A stretch of DNA of 11,475 bases from Bacillota bacterium (GTDB taxonomy: Bacteria > Bacillota > DTU030), in contig DUTA01000029.1 in the NCBI GenBank assembly GCA_012842325.1, positions 1 to 11,475 on the forward strand. The letters run 5' to 3'. The notes under the pieces are model-generated. The model worked only from the letters and a program-made list of their open reading frames with translations. It made no database searches and was not told where the DNA came from. The translations under genes were made by a program, and so were the position numbers. The first letter of the stretch is position 1. The number at the start of each line of letters is the position of its first letter. Positions 1 to 7,270 of the stretch are shown here, in pieces.

Positions 1-867
1 GCTATGTAGCTGGGCCACCTTATCGCCAAAGCGGTGCCGAAAGCGGGCCACCATCTGGGGCGTCAGGGAGATTTCCGGCACCAGCACCACAGCACCCCGT
101 CCCAGTTCTAAACATTTGGCAATGACCTGCAGATATACTTCCGTTTTGCCGCTTCCGGTGACCCCATGGAGAAGGTAGGCGGCAAGCTCCCTTTCCTCCA
201 AGGATTTTATGATGGCCCGGCAGGCCTCTTCCTGTTCCGGCATCAATTCTTGCGGCGGGGGAGAAACAAATACCTCTCCCCCCGAGCCGGTAAGCCCGGT
301 TATTCTGCCTTCTTCAAGGCAAAGCAAACCCTTTGCCGCCAGGGCTTCCAGGGGTGCCATGCTGCAGCCGACGGCGCCTATTAGCTCCTGGGCCGGCAGG
401 GGGCGGCCCCGCTGCAGCAGATAAGAAAGAAGCTCGGCCTGCTTCGGAGCCCGCTTTGCCAGCTCCCCGGCCGCCTCCCTGATCTTAGCTTCTGTTCCCT
501 GCAGCCGAACCAGCCGTCGGCGCCGGGACCGGATCTTCCTCCCGCCACCGGGGGGCAGGACACACCGCAGGGCCTCGATCAAGCGGCAATTGTAGCGCAA
601 GGCGAGCCAGGCGGCCAGCCGTACTCGTTCTTCTGAGATCAGGCGGGGATGCAGATTCCGGATTATATCCTTTACCCCGCTGACCGCCGGTTTTTCCAGC
701 AATTGCACCACATAACCCTTGAGAAGGCGCTTCTGAAAGGGTACCAGGACCTGATCCCCCGGTCCCAGGGTTCCCTGGAGGTGGGCCGGAATCCCATAGT
801 GGAAGACCTTATCGGCAGCGGGAATATCGAGTTCGACCACTACGCCGGCATACACCTTGTCCCCCAC
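1..867 (-). CDS. priA: PriA, primosomal replication-restart helicase (N-terminal part, runs off left edge)
   Basis: Superfamily 2 DNA helicase that recognises stalled or repaired replication forks and loads the replisome away from oriC. The 289 visible residues run in frame to base 1, so the 3' end lies outside the window. The N-terminal fork-binding domain (about 1-105, beginning GDKVYAGVVVELDIP) and a winged-helix-like segment precede the helicase core. The Walker A motif GVTGSGKTEVY has its GSGKT at residues 238-242, and VLVPEISLT follows, as expected for PriA. The visible part ends at AQLHS, where the family has a conserved LHS, so roughly the last 450-500 residues are missing. I chose the GTG at 867 because a GGGGAGG ribosome site lies 6 bases upstream and no better in-frame start is present. 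The gene follows coaBC as in Bacillus, but a terminator separates them. Identification is firm. Confidence 0.95.
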   Translation of the reverse strand, partial: MGDKVYAGVVVELDIPAADKVFHYGIPAHLQGTLGPGDQVLVPFQKRLLKGYVVQLLEKPAVSGVKDIIRNLHPRLISEERVRLAAWLALRYNCRLIEALRCVLPPGGGRKIRSRRRRLVRLQGTEAKIREAAGELAKRAPKQAELLSYLLQRGRPLPAQELIGAVGCSMAPLEALAAKGLLCLEEGRITGLTGSGGEVFVSPPPQELMPEQEEACRAIIKSLEERELAAYLLHGVTGSGKTEVYLQVIAKCLELGRGAVVLVPEISLTPQMVARFRHRFGDKVAQLHS

Positions 868-934
868 GGCAACCCTCCCCTTTCCTTACCGTTATTACAT
901 TCGCCAATAGGCCTCCCCACCCCTGCCGGAAAGG

Positions 935-964
935 AAAAAGCGCCCGCCTTCTTTCCCCGGGCGC
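935..964 (-). terminator. Rho-independent terminator after coaBC
   Basis: Reading the minus strand, the 7-bp perfect stem GCGCCCG/CGGGCGC (958-964 and 940-946) closes an 11-base loop and is followed directly by five T residues (939-935). It lies 69 bases past the coaBC stop and 68 bases before the priA start. The remainder of the 868-1032 gap shows no gene and no promoter I would defend. The hairpin should end or reduce transcription of the ATPase-to-coaBC run before priA. Confidence 0.8.
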
Positions 965-1032
965 ACCATCCCCTCCTGCCCTGCCTGTACCTTGCTCTCC
1001 CTTCTCCGTCCTGGCCGCTGCCCCGCCCCGGC

Positions 1033-2229
1033 TTAACCCCTTTCCCCGCCGGTCAGGGCAACCACTTCGTCCAGTATATGATGGGCCAGTTCCTGTTTAG
1101 AACAGAGGGGGATCTCCCTCATGGTCCCATCCCGGCGGATAATTGTGGCAATATTGGTGTCGGTGCCAAAGCCGGCACCCCTTTGCCCCACATCGTTGGC
1201 CACAATGAGATCAAGGTTCTTGGCTTTTATCTTTTCCCGGGCGTTTTCCACCAAACTCTGGGTTTCGGCGGCAAAGCCGACGAGGATTTTATCTCCCTTC
1301 CTCTCCCCCAGGAGCTTGAGAATATCCGGATTGCGTTCCAGGGTCAGCACCAACTTATCCGAACCTTTTTTCAGTTTTTGCTCCGCCGTCGTCTGGGGCC
1401 GGTAGTCCACAACGGCTGCCGCCTTGATGACCACATCCATTTCCGGGAAGTGTTCCAATACGGCTGCCAGCATTTCCGCCGTAGTTGTTACCGGGATCAC
1501 CTGCACACCGGAAGGCGGCCGCAGGGCTGTGGGCCCGCTGACCAGCACCACCCGGGCACCCCGGTCCCTGGCGGCCCCGGCCAGGGCATAGCCCATCTTC
1601 CCGGAAGAAGGATTGGAAACAAAGCGAACCGGATCGATATACTCCCGGGTTGGTCCCGCTGTTATCATTATATTCTTCCCTGCCAGATCGGCTTTCCTCT
1701 CCAGGTGCTTCAGCACCTCGGCAATGATCCTGGCCACCTCTGCCAGCCGCCCCTCTCCCCTTTCGCCACAGGCCAATTCCCCTTCCTCGGGGGCAATGAG
1801 GTGATACCCCATATCCCGCAGGCGGTCCAGATTGGCCTGGACGGCAGGGTGCCTGTACATCTGGCTGTTCATGGCCGGCGCGATGACGACCGGCGCTTTG
1901 GTGGCAAGGATGGTGGCACATACCATATCGTCGGCTATCCCCGCGGCCAACCGGCCGATGAAAGAAGCGGTTGCCGGCGCCACCAGAACCAAGTCGGCCC
2001 GCCGGGCATAGGCCACATGCTGGACATTCCAGAGGCGGGGCTCGGCAAACATATCGACCACCACCGGATTCCCGGAAAGAGTCTGCATGGTCAGGGGGGT
2101 AATAAAGCGGGTCGCGGCCTCGGTCATCAAAACGTGAACTTCAATCCCCCTGGTGCAGAGGCCGCGCACTACTTCCGCCGCCTTGTAGGCGGCAATACCC
2201 CCCGTTATACCAACAATTACCCTCTTCAT
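1033..2229 (-). CDS. coaBC: CoaBC, bifunctional phosphopantothenoylcysteine synthetase/decarboxylase
   Basis: Flavoprotein that makes 4'-phosphopantetheine for coenzyme A: CoaB couples phosphopantothenate to cysteine using CTP, and CoaC decarboxylates the product. The 398-residue length fits the fused family. CoaC occupies about residues 1-175: the flavin-fold start GITGGIAAYKAAE, the catalytic-type His at 71 (VQHVAYARRADL), the PAMN motif at 118-121 and the substrate-clamp cysteine at 154 (ACGERGEGR). CoaB occupies about 185-398: ITAGPTREYIDPVRFVSNPSSG (from 189), KAAAVVDYRP (269-278), KLKK (285-288) and GFAAET (319-324). The ATG at 2229 has GGGAG about 10 bases upstream and begins 20 bases after the rpoZ stop, so it is probably co-transcribed with rpoZ. 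All key motifs are intact. The gene ends at a TAA and is followed by a terminator. Confidence 0.97.
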   Translation of the reverse strand: MKRVIVGITGGIAAYKAAEVVRGLCTRGIEVHVLMTEAATRFITPLTMQTLSGNPVVVDMFAEPRLWNVQHVAYARRADLVLVAPATASFIGRLAAGIADDMVCATILATKAPVVIAPAMNSQMYRHPAVQANLDRLRDMGYHLIAPEEGELACGERGEGRLAEVARIIAEVLKHLERKADLAGKNIMITAGPTREYIDPVRFVSNPSSGKMGYALAGAARDRGARVVLVSGPTALRPPSGVQVIPVTTTAEMLAAVLEHFPEMDVVIKAAAVVDYRPQTTAEQKLKKGSDKLVLTLERNPDILKLLGERKGDKILVGFAAETQSLVENAREKIKAKNLDLIVANDVGQRGAGFGTDTNIATIIRRDGTMREIPLCSKQELAHHILDEVVALTGGERG

Positions 2230-2249
2230 CGTCTATATACTCCCATTCC

Positions 2250-2459
2250 TTATTTAATACCGGACTTTTTCCGGCGGTACTTGAGTTTTCCCGCGGCGAT
2301 CTCCTGCAGGGCAATAGTTACCGGTTTGGGTGCCCTGCCATCATCTCCGGACGAGTTGCCATTCTTCAACAACTGCCGCGCCCGCTTGGCAGCCGCCACC
2401 ACCAGGGTATACTTGCTGTCTACCCTCTTCAGCAGTTCGTCGAAACTGGGTTCCATCAT
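2250..2459 (-). CDS. rpoZ: RpoZ, RNA polymerase omega subunit
   Basis: Small subunit that assists assembly and stability of RNA polymerase by binding the beta' subunit. The 69-residue protein begins MMEPSFDELLKRVDSKYTLVVAAAKRARQL, the conserved omega core with the SKYxLV and AAAKRARQL segments, and then has PVTIALQEIAAGKLKY, also typical. The reading frame stays open upstream to 2528, but that extension lies inside gmk and is not omega-like. I take the ATG at 2459, which shares its A with the last base of the gmk TAA stop, with GGAGG 10 bases upstream inside the end of gmk. The next codon is also ATG (2456). The one-base overlap suggests translational coupling to gmk. Length is normal for short Firmicute omega proteins. 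Confidence 0.95.
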   Translation of the reverse strand: MMEPSFDELLKRVDSKYTLVVAAAKRARQLLKNGNSSGDDGRAPKPVTIALQEIAAGKLKYRRKKSGIK

Positions 2460-3082
2460 TATTCCTGACCCTCCCCGTCCTTGCCGATAAATTTTGCCAG
2501 CCATTCCTGATTTCGTTTTACCCTGCATTTTTCCGCAATAATTATGGCCGCCAGCTTGTCTACACTGGCAGCAATGCTATCATTGACAATTACATAATCA
2601 TACCGGGGCAGGTACTTGAGCTCCTCCCCCACCGCCCCCAATCTCTTGGCGAGGCTTTCCGCATCTTCCGTGCCCCGCTTTAATATCCGGCGCTTTTGTT
2701 CCTCAATGGAGGGTGGCAGCAAAAATATAAAAACTCCTTCGGGGTAGCGTCTCTTAACCTGCTCCGCCCCCTGCATGTCGATCTCGAGGATTATATCTTC
2801 CCCCCGCTGGAGAGTTTCCCTTACCGGGCCCCAGGGTGTACCATAATAATTGTTATAGACACGGGCCCATTCCAAAAACCCATTGTTCTCCACCCTGGCT
2901 TTAAACTCTTCTTCACTTAGAAAGTAATAATCGACCCCATGCTTCTCTCCCGGCCGGGGCGGGCGGGTCGTTGCCGACACCGATAAATGCAAGTTGGGGA
3001 AACGCTTGCGGAGGGCACGGCACAAAGTCCCTTTGCCAACCCCCGAAGGCCCCGATACCACCAGTAAAAGCCCCCTGGTCAT
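2459..3082 (-). CDS. gmk: Guanylate kinase
   Basis: Cytosolic kinase that phosphorylates GMP (and dGMP) to the diphosphate using ATP, feeding GTP and (p)ppGpp pools. The 207 residues contain the P-loop GPSGVGKGT at 11-19, the GMP-binding segment SATTRPPRPGE (36-46) with DYYF (51-54), and LEIDMQGA, where the base-proximal acidic residue lies. The lid region KRRILKRGTED and the C-terminal YDYVIVND are also as in the family. Nothing is missing. The ATG at 3082 follows a GGGAAGGGAA purine run rather than a textbook ribosome site, spaced close to the start. The gene lies 45 bases after remA and overlaps rpoZ by one base. Pairing of gmk with rpoZ and remA is the standard Firmicute order. Confidence 0.97.
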   Translation of the reverse strand: MTRGLLLVVSGPSGVGKGTLCRALRKRFPNLHLSVSATTRPPRPGEKHGVDYYFLSEEEFKARVENNGFLEWARVYNNYYGTPWGPVRETLQRGEDIILEIDMQGAEQVKRRYPEGVFIFLLPPSIEEQKRRILKRGTEDAESLAKRLGAVGEELKYLPRYDYVIVNDSIAASVDKLAAIIIAEKCRVKRNQEWLAKFIGKDGEGQE

Positions 3083-3127
3083 TCCCTTCCTTCCCTTCCC
3101 ACCCAGCTTGTCTTGTGCCGCAAAGGA

Positions 3128-3394
3128 TCAAAGGGTCTCTTCCTCACCACTGTCCCGATTGGCGAGGCGGTTGGCAACGGTCTCAGGCTGAACGGCCGAT
3201 AAAATCACATGATCGCTGTCGGTTATGATCACCGCCCTGGTCCTGCGCCCATAGGTAGCGTCTACCAGTATGCCCCTGTCCCGGGCTTCCTGGATGATCC
3301 TTTTAATGGGAGCGGAATCCGGACTGACGATGGCGATGATCCGGTTTGCGGAGACTATATTGCCAAAGCCAATGTTAATTAATTTTATCCCCAC
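3128..3394 (-). CDS. remA: RemA/DUF370 family DNA-binding regulator
   Basis: Small DNA-binding protein. In Bacillus RemA activates extracellular-matrix and osmoprotection genes and assembles into DNA-wrapping rings. The 88-residue product is nearly collinear with the Bacillus protein: IKLINIGFGNIVSANRIIAIVSP, SAPIKRIIQEARDRG, DATYGRRTRAVII, and the DSDHVILSAVQPETV end. Arg18 and Arg50-Arg51, which correspond to the DNA-contact arginines known in Bacillus RemA, are all present. I chose the GTG at 3394 because GGGAGG lies 8 bases upstream and it begins exactly where homologues do. The frame is open further upstream to 3478, but that extension overlaps yicC and is not conserved. What it regulates in this organism cannot be told; the yicC-remA-gmk placement is conserved in lineages that do not make Bacillus-type matrix. 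Confidence 0.95.
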   Translation of the reverse strand: MGIKLINIGFGNIVSANRIIAIVSPDSAPIKRIIQEARDRGILVDATYGRRTRAVIITDSDHVILSAVQPETVANRLANRDSGEEETL

Positions 3395-3434
3395 GCTGTT
3401 ATCCTCCCTTCCTTGGCAACCCCTTCTACCTTTT

Positions 3435-4307
3435 CTACTCAATGTTCTGCACCTGTTCCCTAATTTTCTCCAGCTCACTCTTTACTTCCACCACAGCCCG
3501 GGCAATGGCAGTATCGCCGGCTTTGGAACCAATGGTATTTATTTCCCGGTACATTTCCTGCAAGATAAAATCCAGCTTCCGGCCAATTGCCCCCTCCTCC
3601 GTCAGGGCGTGCCGGAACAGTTCAATATGGCTGCACATCCGGACCAGTTCTTCGTTGATATTGGCTTTTTCGGCAAAATAGGCTACTTCGGTAAGTAGCC
3701 GCCCTTCCTCTATTTCCCCCTCCAATAGTTTTTCCATCCTTTGCTTTAGCCCATTCCTGTACTCTGTAACCACCTGGGGTGCCCTTTCCTCTATATCCTT
3801 AATAACCTGCTCAATTTTTGCAATTCTATGTATTATATCCTGCTGTAATTTTTCCCCCTCTGCTGCCCGCATGGCTATCAAATCTTCCAGAGCGGCAGTC
3901 AAGGCAATTTCCAGGGCCCGCTGGGTCTTTTCCTGATCGGGCTCCTTTTCTTCCACAATGAGGACATCGGGGCAGGCAGCGATGGTCGGTACATCTACTT
4001 CCAGGTCCAGTTGGAGGAAATGGGACAATTCTTTCAATGCATTATAATATGCCAAGGCCAAATCCTTGTCAACCCTGAGCTCCTTGGCCCCGCCCCTTTC
4101 CCCCAGGGAGCAGACACTTACCTCTACCCTCCCCCTGCTGATATAATTTTGCACCGTGCTGCGGATCTGTTCCTGCAGGTAGCTGTACTGCTTGGGAATT
4201 TTTATGGTGCATTCAAAATAGCGGTGGTTCAAGGACCGGATCTCAACCTGAAAGTGTTCTCCCTCCCACATCCCTTCCCCGCGACCGTATCCCGTCATAC
4301 TGCGCAT
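3435..4307 (-). CDS. yicC: YicC/YloC family endoribonuclease
   Basis: Member of the YicC family, described as endoribonucleases involved in RNA turnover in Escherichia coli and Bacillus (YloC). The N-terminal YicC_N domain starts RSMTGYGRGEG, followed by VEIRSLNHRYFECTIKIP and SRGRVEVSV. A charged helical middle part leads to the highly conserved C-terminal DUF1732 segment from about residue 242 (GRKLDFILQEMYREINTIGSKAGD). The 290-residue length is normal. The start is ambiguous. An in-frame GTG at 4319 would add four residues (MRGN). The ATG at 4307 matches the usual M-(I)-RSMTGYG beginning and has AGAGGG only 3 bases upstream. The next ATG at 4298 is also possible. The gene lies about 100 bases downstream of the ATPase; the intervening stretch (4308-4410) holds no gene or terminator that I can support. 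Confidence 0.93.
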   Translation of the reverse strand: MRSMTGYGRGEGMWEGEHFQVEIRSLNHRYFECTIKIPKQYSYLQEQIRSTVQNYISRGRVEVSVCSLGERGGAKELRVDKDLALAYYNALKELSHFLQLDLEVDVPTIAACPDVLIVEEKEPDQEKTQRALEIALTAALEDLIAMRAAEGEKLQQDIIHRIAKIEQVIKDIEERAPQVVTEYRNGLKQRMEKLLEGEIEEGRLLTEVAYFAEKANINEELVRMCSHIELFRHALTEEGAIGRKLDFILQEMYREINTIGSKAGDTAIARAVVEVKSELEKIREQVQNIE

Positions 4308-4410
4308 ATTCCCTCTCACCCCATTATTGCCCCTGAAGAGGCATATTAGCCCTATTGTCTGTTATTCTCCTCCAAACTCCTAATTCCTGCCTATTACGGG
4401 CAAAATTAAG

Positions 4411-7152
4411 TTATTGCACCCGCACGGGCCAAACCCTCTGAACCAGAGTCGGCAGGAAAACTACGACCAGGACCAGAGCCCAGTGGGACCAGCCCAGGGG
4501 GACGGTTTGAAAGGTCTTGCCCAGGGTAGGAACATACAGCACCAGCACCTGCAGGAGAAGGGAGACCAAAACAGCCCCCACAAGATAAGGATTGCCACCG
4601 AGCTTAACCCGAACCATAGTTTCGGAGCGGCACTCAAAGACATAGACAAGCTGCAGCAGGACCAGAGTGGTAAAGGCTATGGTCCGGGCGAAAAAAAGAT
4701 CTCCATTCCCACAGCGGGCAGCCAGCCAAAAGGCCAGCAGGGTACAGAGGCTGATTTGCAAGCCCCTCCCCACTATCTGCCCGGTCAAACCCCGGGCAAA
4801 AACACTTTCCCTGGGATCCCGCGGCGGCCTTTCCATGATTCCCGGCTCCGGCGGCTCGACCCCCAGGGCCAGGGCCGGCAAGCCATCGGTAACCAGGTTG
4901 ATCCAGAGAATTTGAATCGGCACCAGGGGCAGGGGGAAGTGGAAAAGGGCGGCCAGGAACATGGTCATTACCTCGCCGATATTGCACCCCAGCAAATAGC
5001 GCAGGAATTTCCGGATATTATCATAAATGTTCCTTCCTTCCTCCACCGCCGCAACAATGGTGGAAAAATTGTCATCCTGGATCACCATGGCCGCGGCTTC
5101 CCTGGTCACATCGGTACCCCGTGCGCCCATGGCAACTCCGATATCTGCCTCCCTAACAGCAGGGGCATCGTTTACCCCATCACCGGTCATGGCCACAACG
5201 TGGCCCTGCTGTTTTAAGGCCTTTACAAGCCGCAATTTGTGCCGGGGCGAGACCCGGGCAAAAACAGCCACTTCATTTATTATCCTCTCCAGTTCCTTCT
5301 GGCTGATACCATCCAGCTGGTCCCCCGTTAAAACCCTCCCTGCCGGCGGCAAAAGACCAATTTGCCTGGCAATGGCCGCCGCCGTTTCGGGGTGATCACC
5401 GGTCACCATAATTACCCTAATGCCCGCCCGCCGGCAACACTCTATGGCCGCCGGGACCTCCGGCCGGGGTGGGTCCAGCATCCCCAGAAAGCCGATTAAG
5501 ACCAGCTCCTTCTCCAGGACATCATCTTCTTCCCTGCCGGAAAATTCCGGGAGCAAACGGCCGGCAACGGCCAGGACCCGCAGAGCCCTCCCGGCCATGG
5601 CAGCAATTATTCCCCGGAGTTCTTCCTTCCTTTCTCTGGTGAGGGTTTTTACCCCACCCCCTTCATAGATTTTCGTCGCCATTTCCAGGATGACATCGGG
5701 AGCCCCCTTGGTACAGACCAGGTAACCCTTTCCCGCCGGCCGGCTGTGGACGGTCGTCATCCGCTTCCGTTCCGCCTCAAAGGGGATTTCATGGAGCCGG
5801 GGATACTGCCTTTGCAAGTCCTCGGGCCAAAGGCCGGCCTTGGCCGCCGCTACCAGCAAAGCCCCTTCGGTAGGGTCGCCCAGGATTTCCCAGGAGGGAG
5901 AAAGCCCTAACAGGCCCTTGTTCCCTTTGCTCCGGCGCAGCCGGCTGTTGTTGCAGAGGGTGGCAACAGTTAAAGCCTGCCGCAGGTGTTCCTCCTCGGC
6001 TGGTCTTACCCCTAGCTTTTCCCCTCTGAATTCCCCCTTGGGCTCATACCCTTCCCCCGTTACCGTTACCCTGCTACCGTTTACATATATTTCCCGGACT
6101 GTCATTTCGTTCTTGGTCAAAGTCCCGGTCTTATCGGAACAAATGACGGTGGCACAGCCCAGTGTTTCCACCGCCGGGAGTTTGCGGACCACCGCCCGCC
6201 GCCGGATCATGCGCTGGACCCCCAGGGCCAGGGCCACAGTGACGATGGCCGGCAAGCCCTCCGGTATGGCGGCCACCGCCAGGCTGATGCCGGCCATAAC
6301 CATGTTGAAAATCGGCTCCCCCCGCCAGATGCCCAGGAGGGCCACCAAAAAGCATAAAAAGAGGCAGACGGTGACCAACCATTGTCCCAGCTGGGCCAGG
6401 CGCTGTTGCAGGGGGGTGACCTCATTCTTCACCCCTTCCAGCATGCCGGCAATTTTCCCTATTTGTGTCTTCATGCCCGTGGCAACGACCACAGCCAGAC
6501 CCTTGCCCCTCGTCACCAGCGTGCCGGCAAAGACCATATTCCGCTGGTCCCCCGGCTGCAGGTTCCGCCCCCGTAAAGGCCCACTGATCTTCCCCACGGG
6601 CAGGGATTCACCGGTCAGGGGGGCCTCATCGCACTCCAAGTTGTTGGCAAGGAGCAATCTCCCATCGGCCGGCACCCGGTCGCCGGCCTCAAGTTCAATA
6701 ATATCTCCCGGGACAAGTTCGGCAGCAGGCAAAATTATTGTTTCCCCCAGGCGCCGGCACCGGGCCTGGGGTGCCTCCAGCTCCTGCAAAGCTTCCAGGG
6801 AACGTTCGGCCCTGTATTCCTGGATAAAACCCAAAAAAGCATTGAGAACAACTATGGCTAGAATAGTAAAGGCATCGTCCCACTGGCCGAGGAGGCCGGA
6901 AAGGATTACTGCCACCAACAAGACCACGACCATAAAATCCTCAAACTGGGCGAGGAAAATCCTGAACATGGATGCCCTTTTCCCTTCCCGCAGGTGGTTG
7001 TAGCCAAATTGCTTGCGTCTTCTCTTTACAACCCCCGGGGACAGGCCCTGTTCCGGATCCGACTGCCAGTATTTTAAGACTTCATCTCCCGTCAGGTTAT
7101 GCCAAGTGGGCCAGATCAAGTTTCTCCCCCCAGTACCGGTTTTGCAATTCAT
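4411..7152 (-). CDS. P-type cation ATPase, P2A (SERCA/YloB-like) calcium transporter
   Basis: Membrane pump of the P2A group, most likely exporting Ca2+ from the cytoplasm. Seen in order over 913 residues: a cation-ATPase N-terminal segment (WHNLTGDEVL, about 17-60); paired helices M1-M2 (about 70-112); the actuator-domain TGES at 180-183; M3-M4 with PEGLP at 297-301; the phosphorylation site DKTGTLT with Asp340; KGAPD at 482-486; MVTGDHPET (582-590); the hinge TGDGVNDAP (656-664); M5 with N724-IGE727; M6 with N752-LVTD756; and four more C-terminal helices. The PEGLP, NIGE and NLVTD groups correspond to the Ca2+ ligands of SERCA, which favours calcium over Na+/K+ or Mn2+, though the ion is inferred. 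The ATG at 7152 has only a weak upstream AAAG. An in-frame TTG at 7119 behind a GGGGGGAG run is an alternative, also imperfectly spaced. It sits first in the run leading to yicC and remA, divergent from rqcH. Confidence 0.93.
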   Translation of the reverse strand: MNCKTGTGGRNLIWPTWHNLTGDEVLKYWQSDPEQGLSPGVVKRRRKQFGYNHLREGKRASMFRIFLAQFEDFMVVVLLVAVILSGLLGQWDDAFTILAIVVLNAFLGFIQEYRAERSLEALQELEAPQARCRRLGETIILPAAELVPGDIIELEAGDRVPADGRLLLANNLECDEAPLTGESLPVGKISGPLRGRNLQPGDQRNMVFAGTLVTRGKGLAVVVATGMKTQIGKIAGMLEGVKNEVTPLQQRLAQLGQWLVTVCLFLCFLVALLGIWRGEPIFNMVMAGISLAVAAIPEGLPAIVTVALALGVQRMIRRRAVVRKLPAVETLGCATVICSDKTGTLTKNEMTVREIYVNGSRVTVTGEGYEPKGEFRGEKLGVRPAEEEHLRQALTVATLCNNSRLRRSKGNKGLLGLSPSWEILGDPTEGALLVAAAKAGLWPEDLQRQYPRLHEIPFEAERKRMTTVHSRPAGKGYLVCTKGAPDVILEMATKIYEGGGVKTLTRERKEELRGIIAAMAGRALRVLAVAGRLLPEFSGREEDDVLEKELVLIGFLGMLDPPRPEVPAAIECCRRAGIRVIMVTGDHPETAAAIARQIGLLPPAGRVLTGDQLDGISQKELERIINEVAVFARVSPRHKLRLVKALKQQGHVVAMTGDGVNDAPAVREADIGVAMGARGTDVTREAAAMVIQDDNFSTIVAAVEEGRNIYDNIRKFLRYLLGCNIGEVMTMFLAALFHFPLPLVPIQILWINLVTDGLPALALGVEPPEPGIMERPPRDPRESVFARGLTGQIVGRGLQISLCTLLAFWLAARCGNGDLFFARTIAFTTLVLLQLVYVFECRSETMVRVKLGGNPYLVGAVLVSLLLQVLVLYVPTLGKTFQTVPLGWSHWALVLVVVFLPTLVQRVWPVRVQ

Positions 7153-7208
7153 CTTTAATTAATATTCGGGCGGGGGAAGAAAAATGCCTGAAGCGGGGGG
7201 CGGGCAAG

Positions 7209-7237
7209 TTGACCCTCCCCTGCCAATGGTCTATACT
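7209..7237 (+). promoter_or_regulatory. Sigma-A-type promoter of rqcH
   Basis: TTGACC (7209-7214) and TATACT (7232-7237) are separated by exactly 17 bases, each one mismatch from consensus. This places the transcript start near 7244 and gives a leader of about 27 bases before the rqcH ATG. It lies in the 118-base gap between the divergent ATPase and rqcH starts. I found no equally good promoter facing the ATPase in the same gap. Confidence 0.75.
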
Positions 7238-7270
7238 GGTTTGAGAAGTTTTTAAAGGAGAGATTAATCC

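Noticed and set aside
868..934. Possible priA promoter around TTGGCG and TAATAA on the minus strand
   Set aside because: The spacing is wrong and the -35 box is poor for every pairing tried.
649..2490. A 613-codon open frame on the plus strand, antisense to priA, coaBC and rpoZ
   Set aside because: It mirrors well-conserved genes on the minus strand, has no ribosome site or recognisable domain, and its composition (many His, Gly, Pro, Arg) is typical of antisense shadow in GC-rich genes.
2460..2528. Longer rpoZ frame beginning inside gmk
   Set aside because: The added residues are unlike omega, and the ATG overlapping the gmk stop has GGAGG upstream.
4320..4410. Small gene or promoter between the ATPase and yicC (GGAGGAG and TAATAT on the minus strand)
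   Set aside because: No start codon follows GGAGGAG at a usable distance and TAATAT has no -35 partner. A short GCCTC/GGGGC hairpin lacks a U-run.
5840..7003. A 387-codon plus-strand open frame opposite the ATPase
   Set aside because: Rich in Ser, Arg, Pro and Thr with no motif; it is the antisense shadow of the ATPase, whose motifs are intact throughout.
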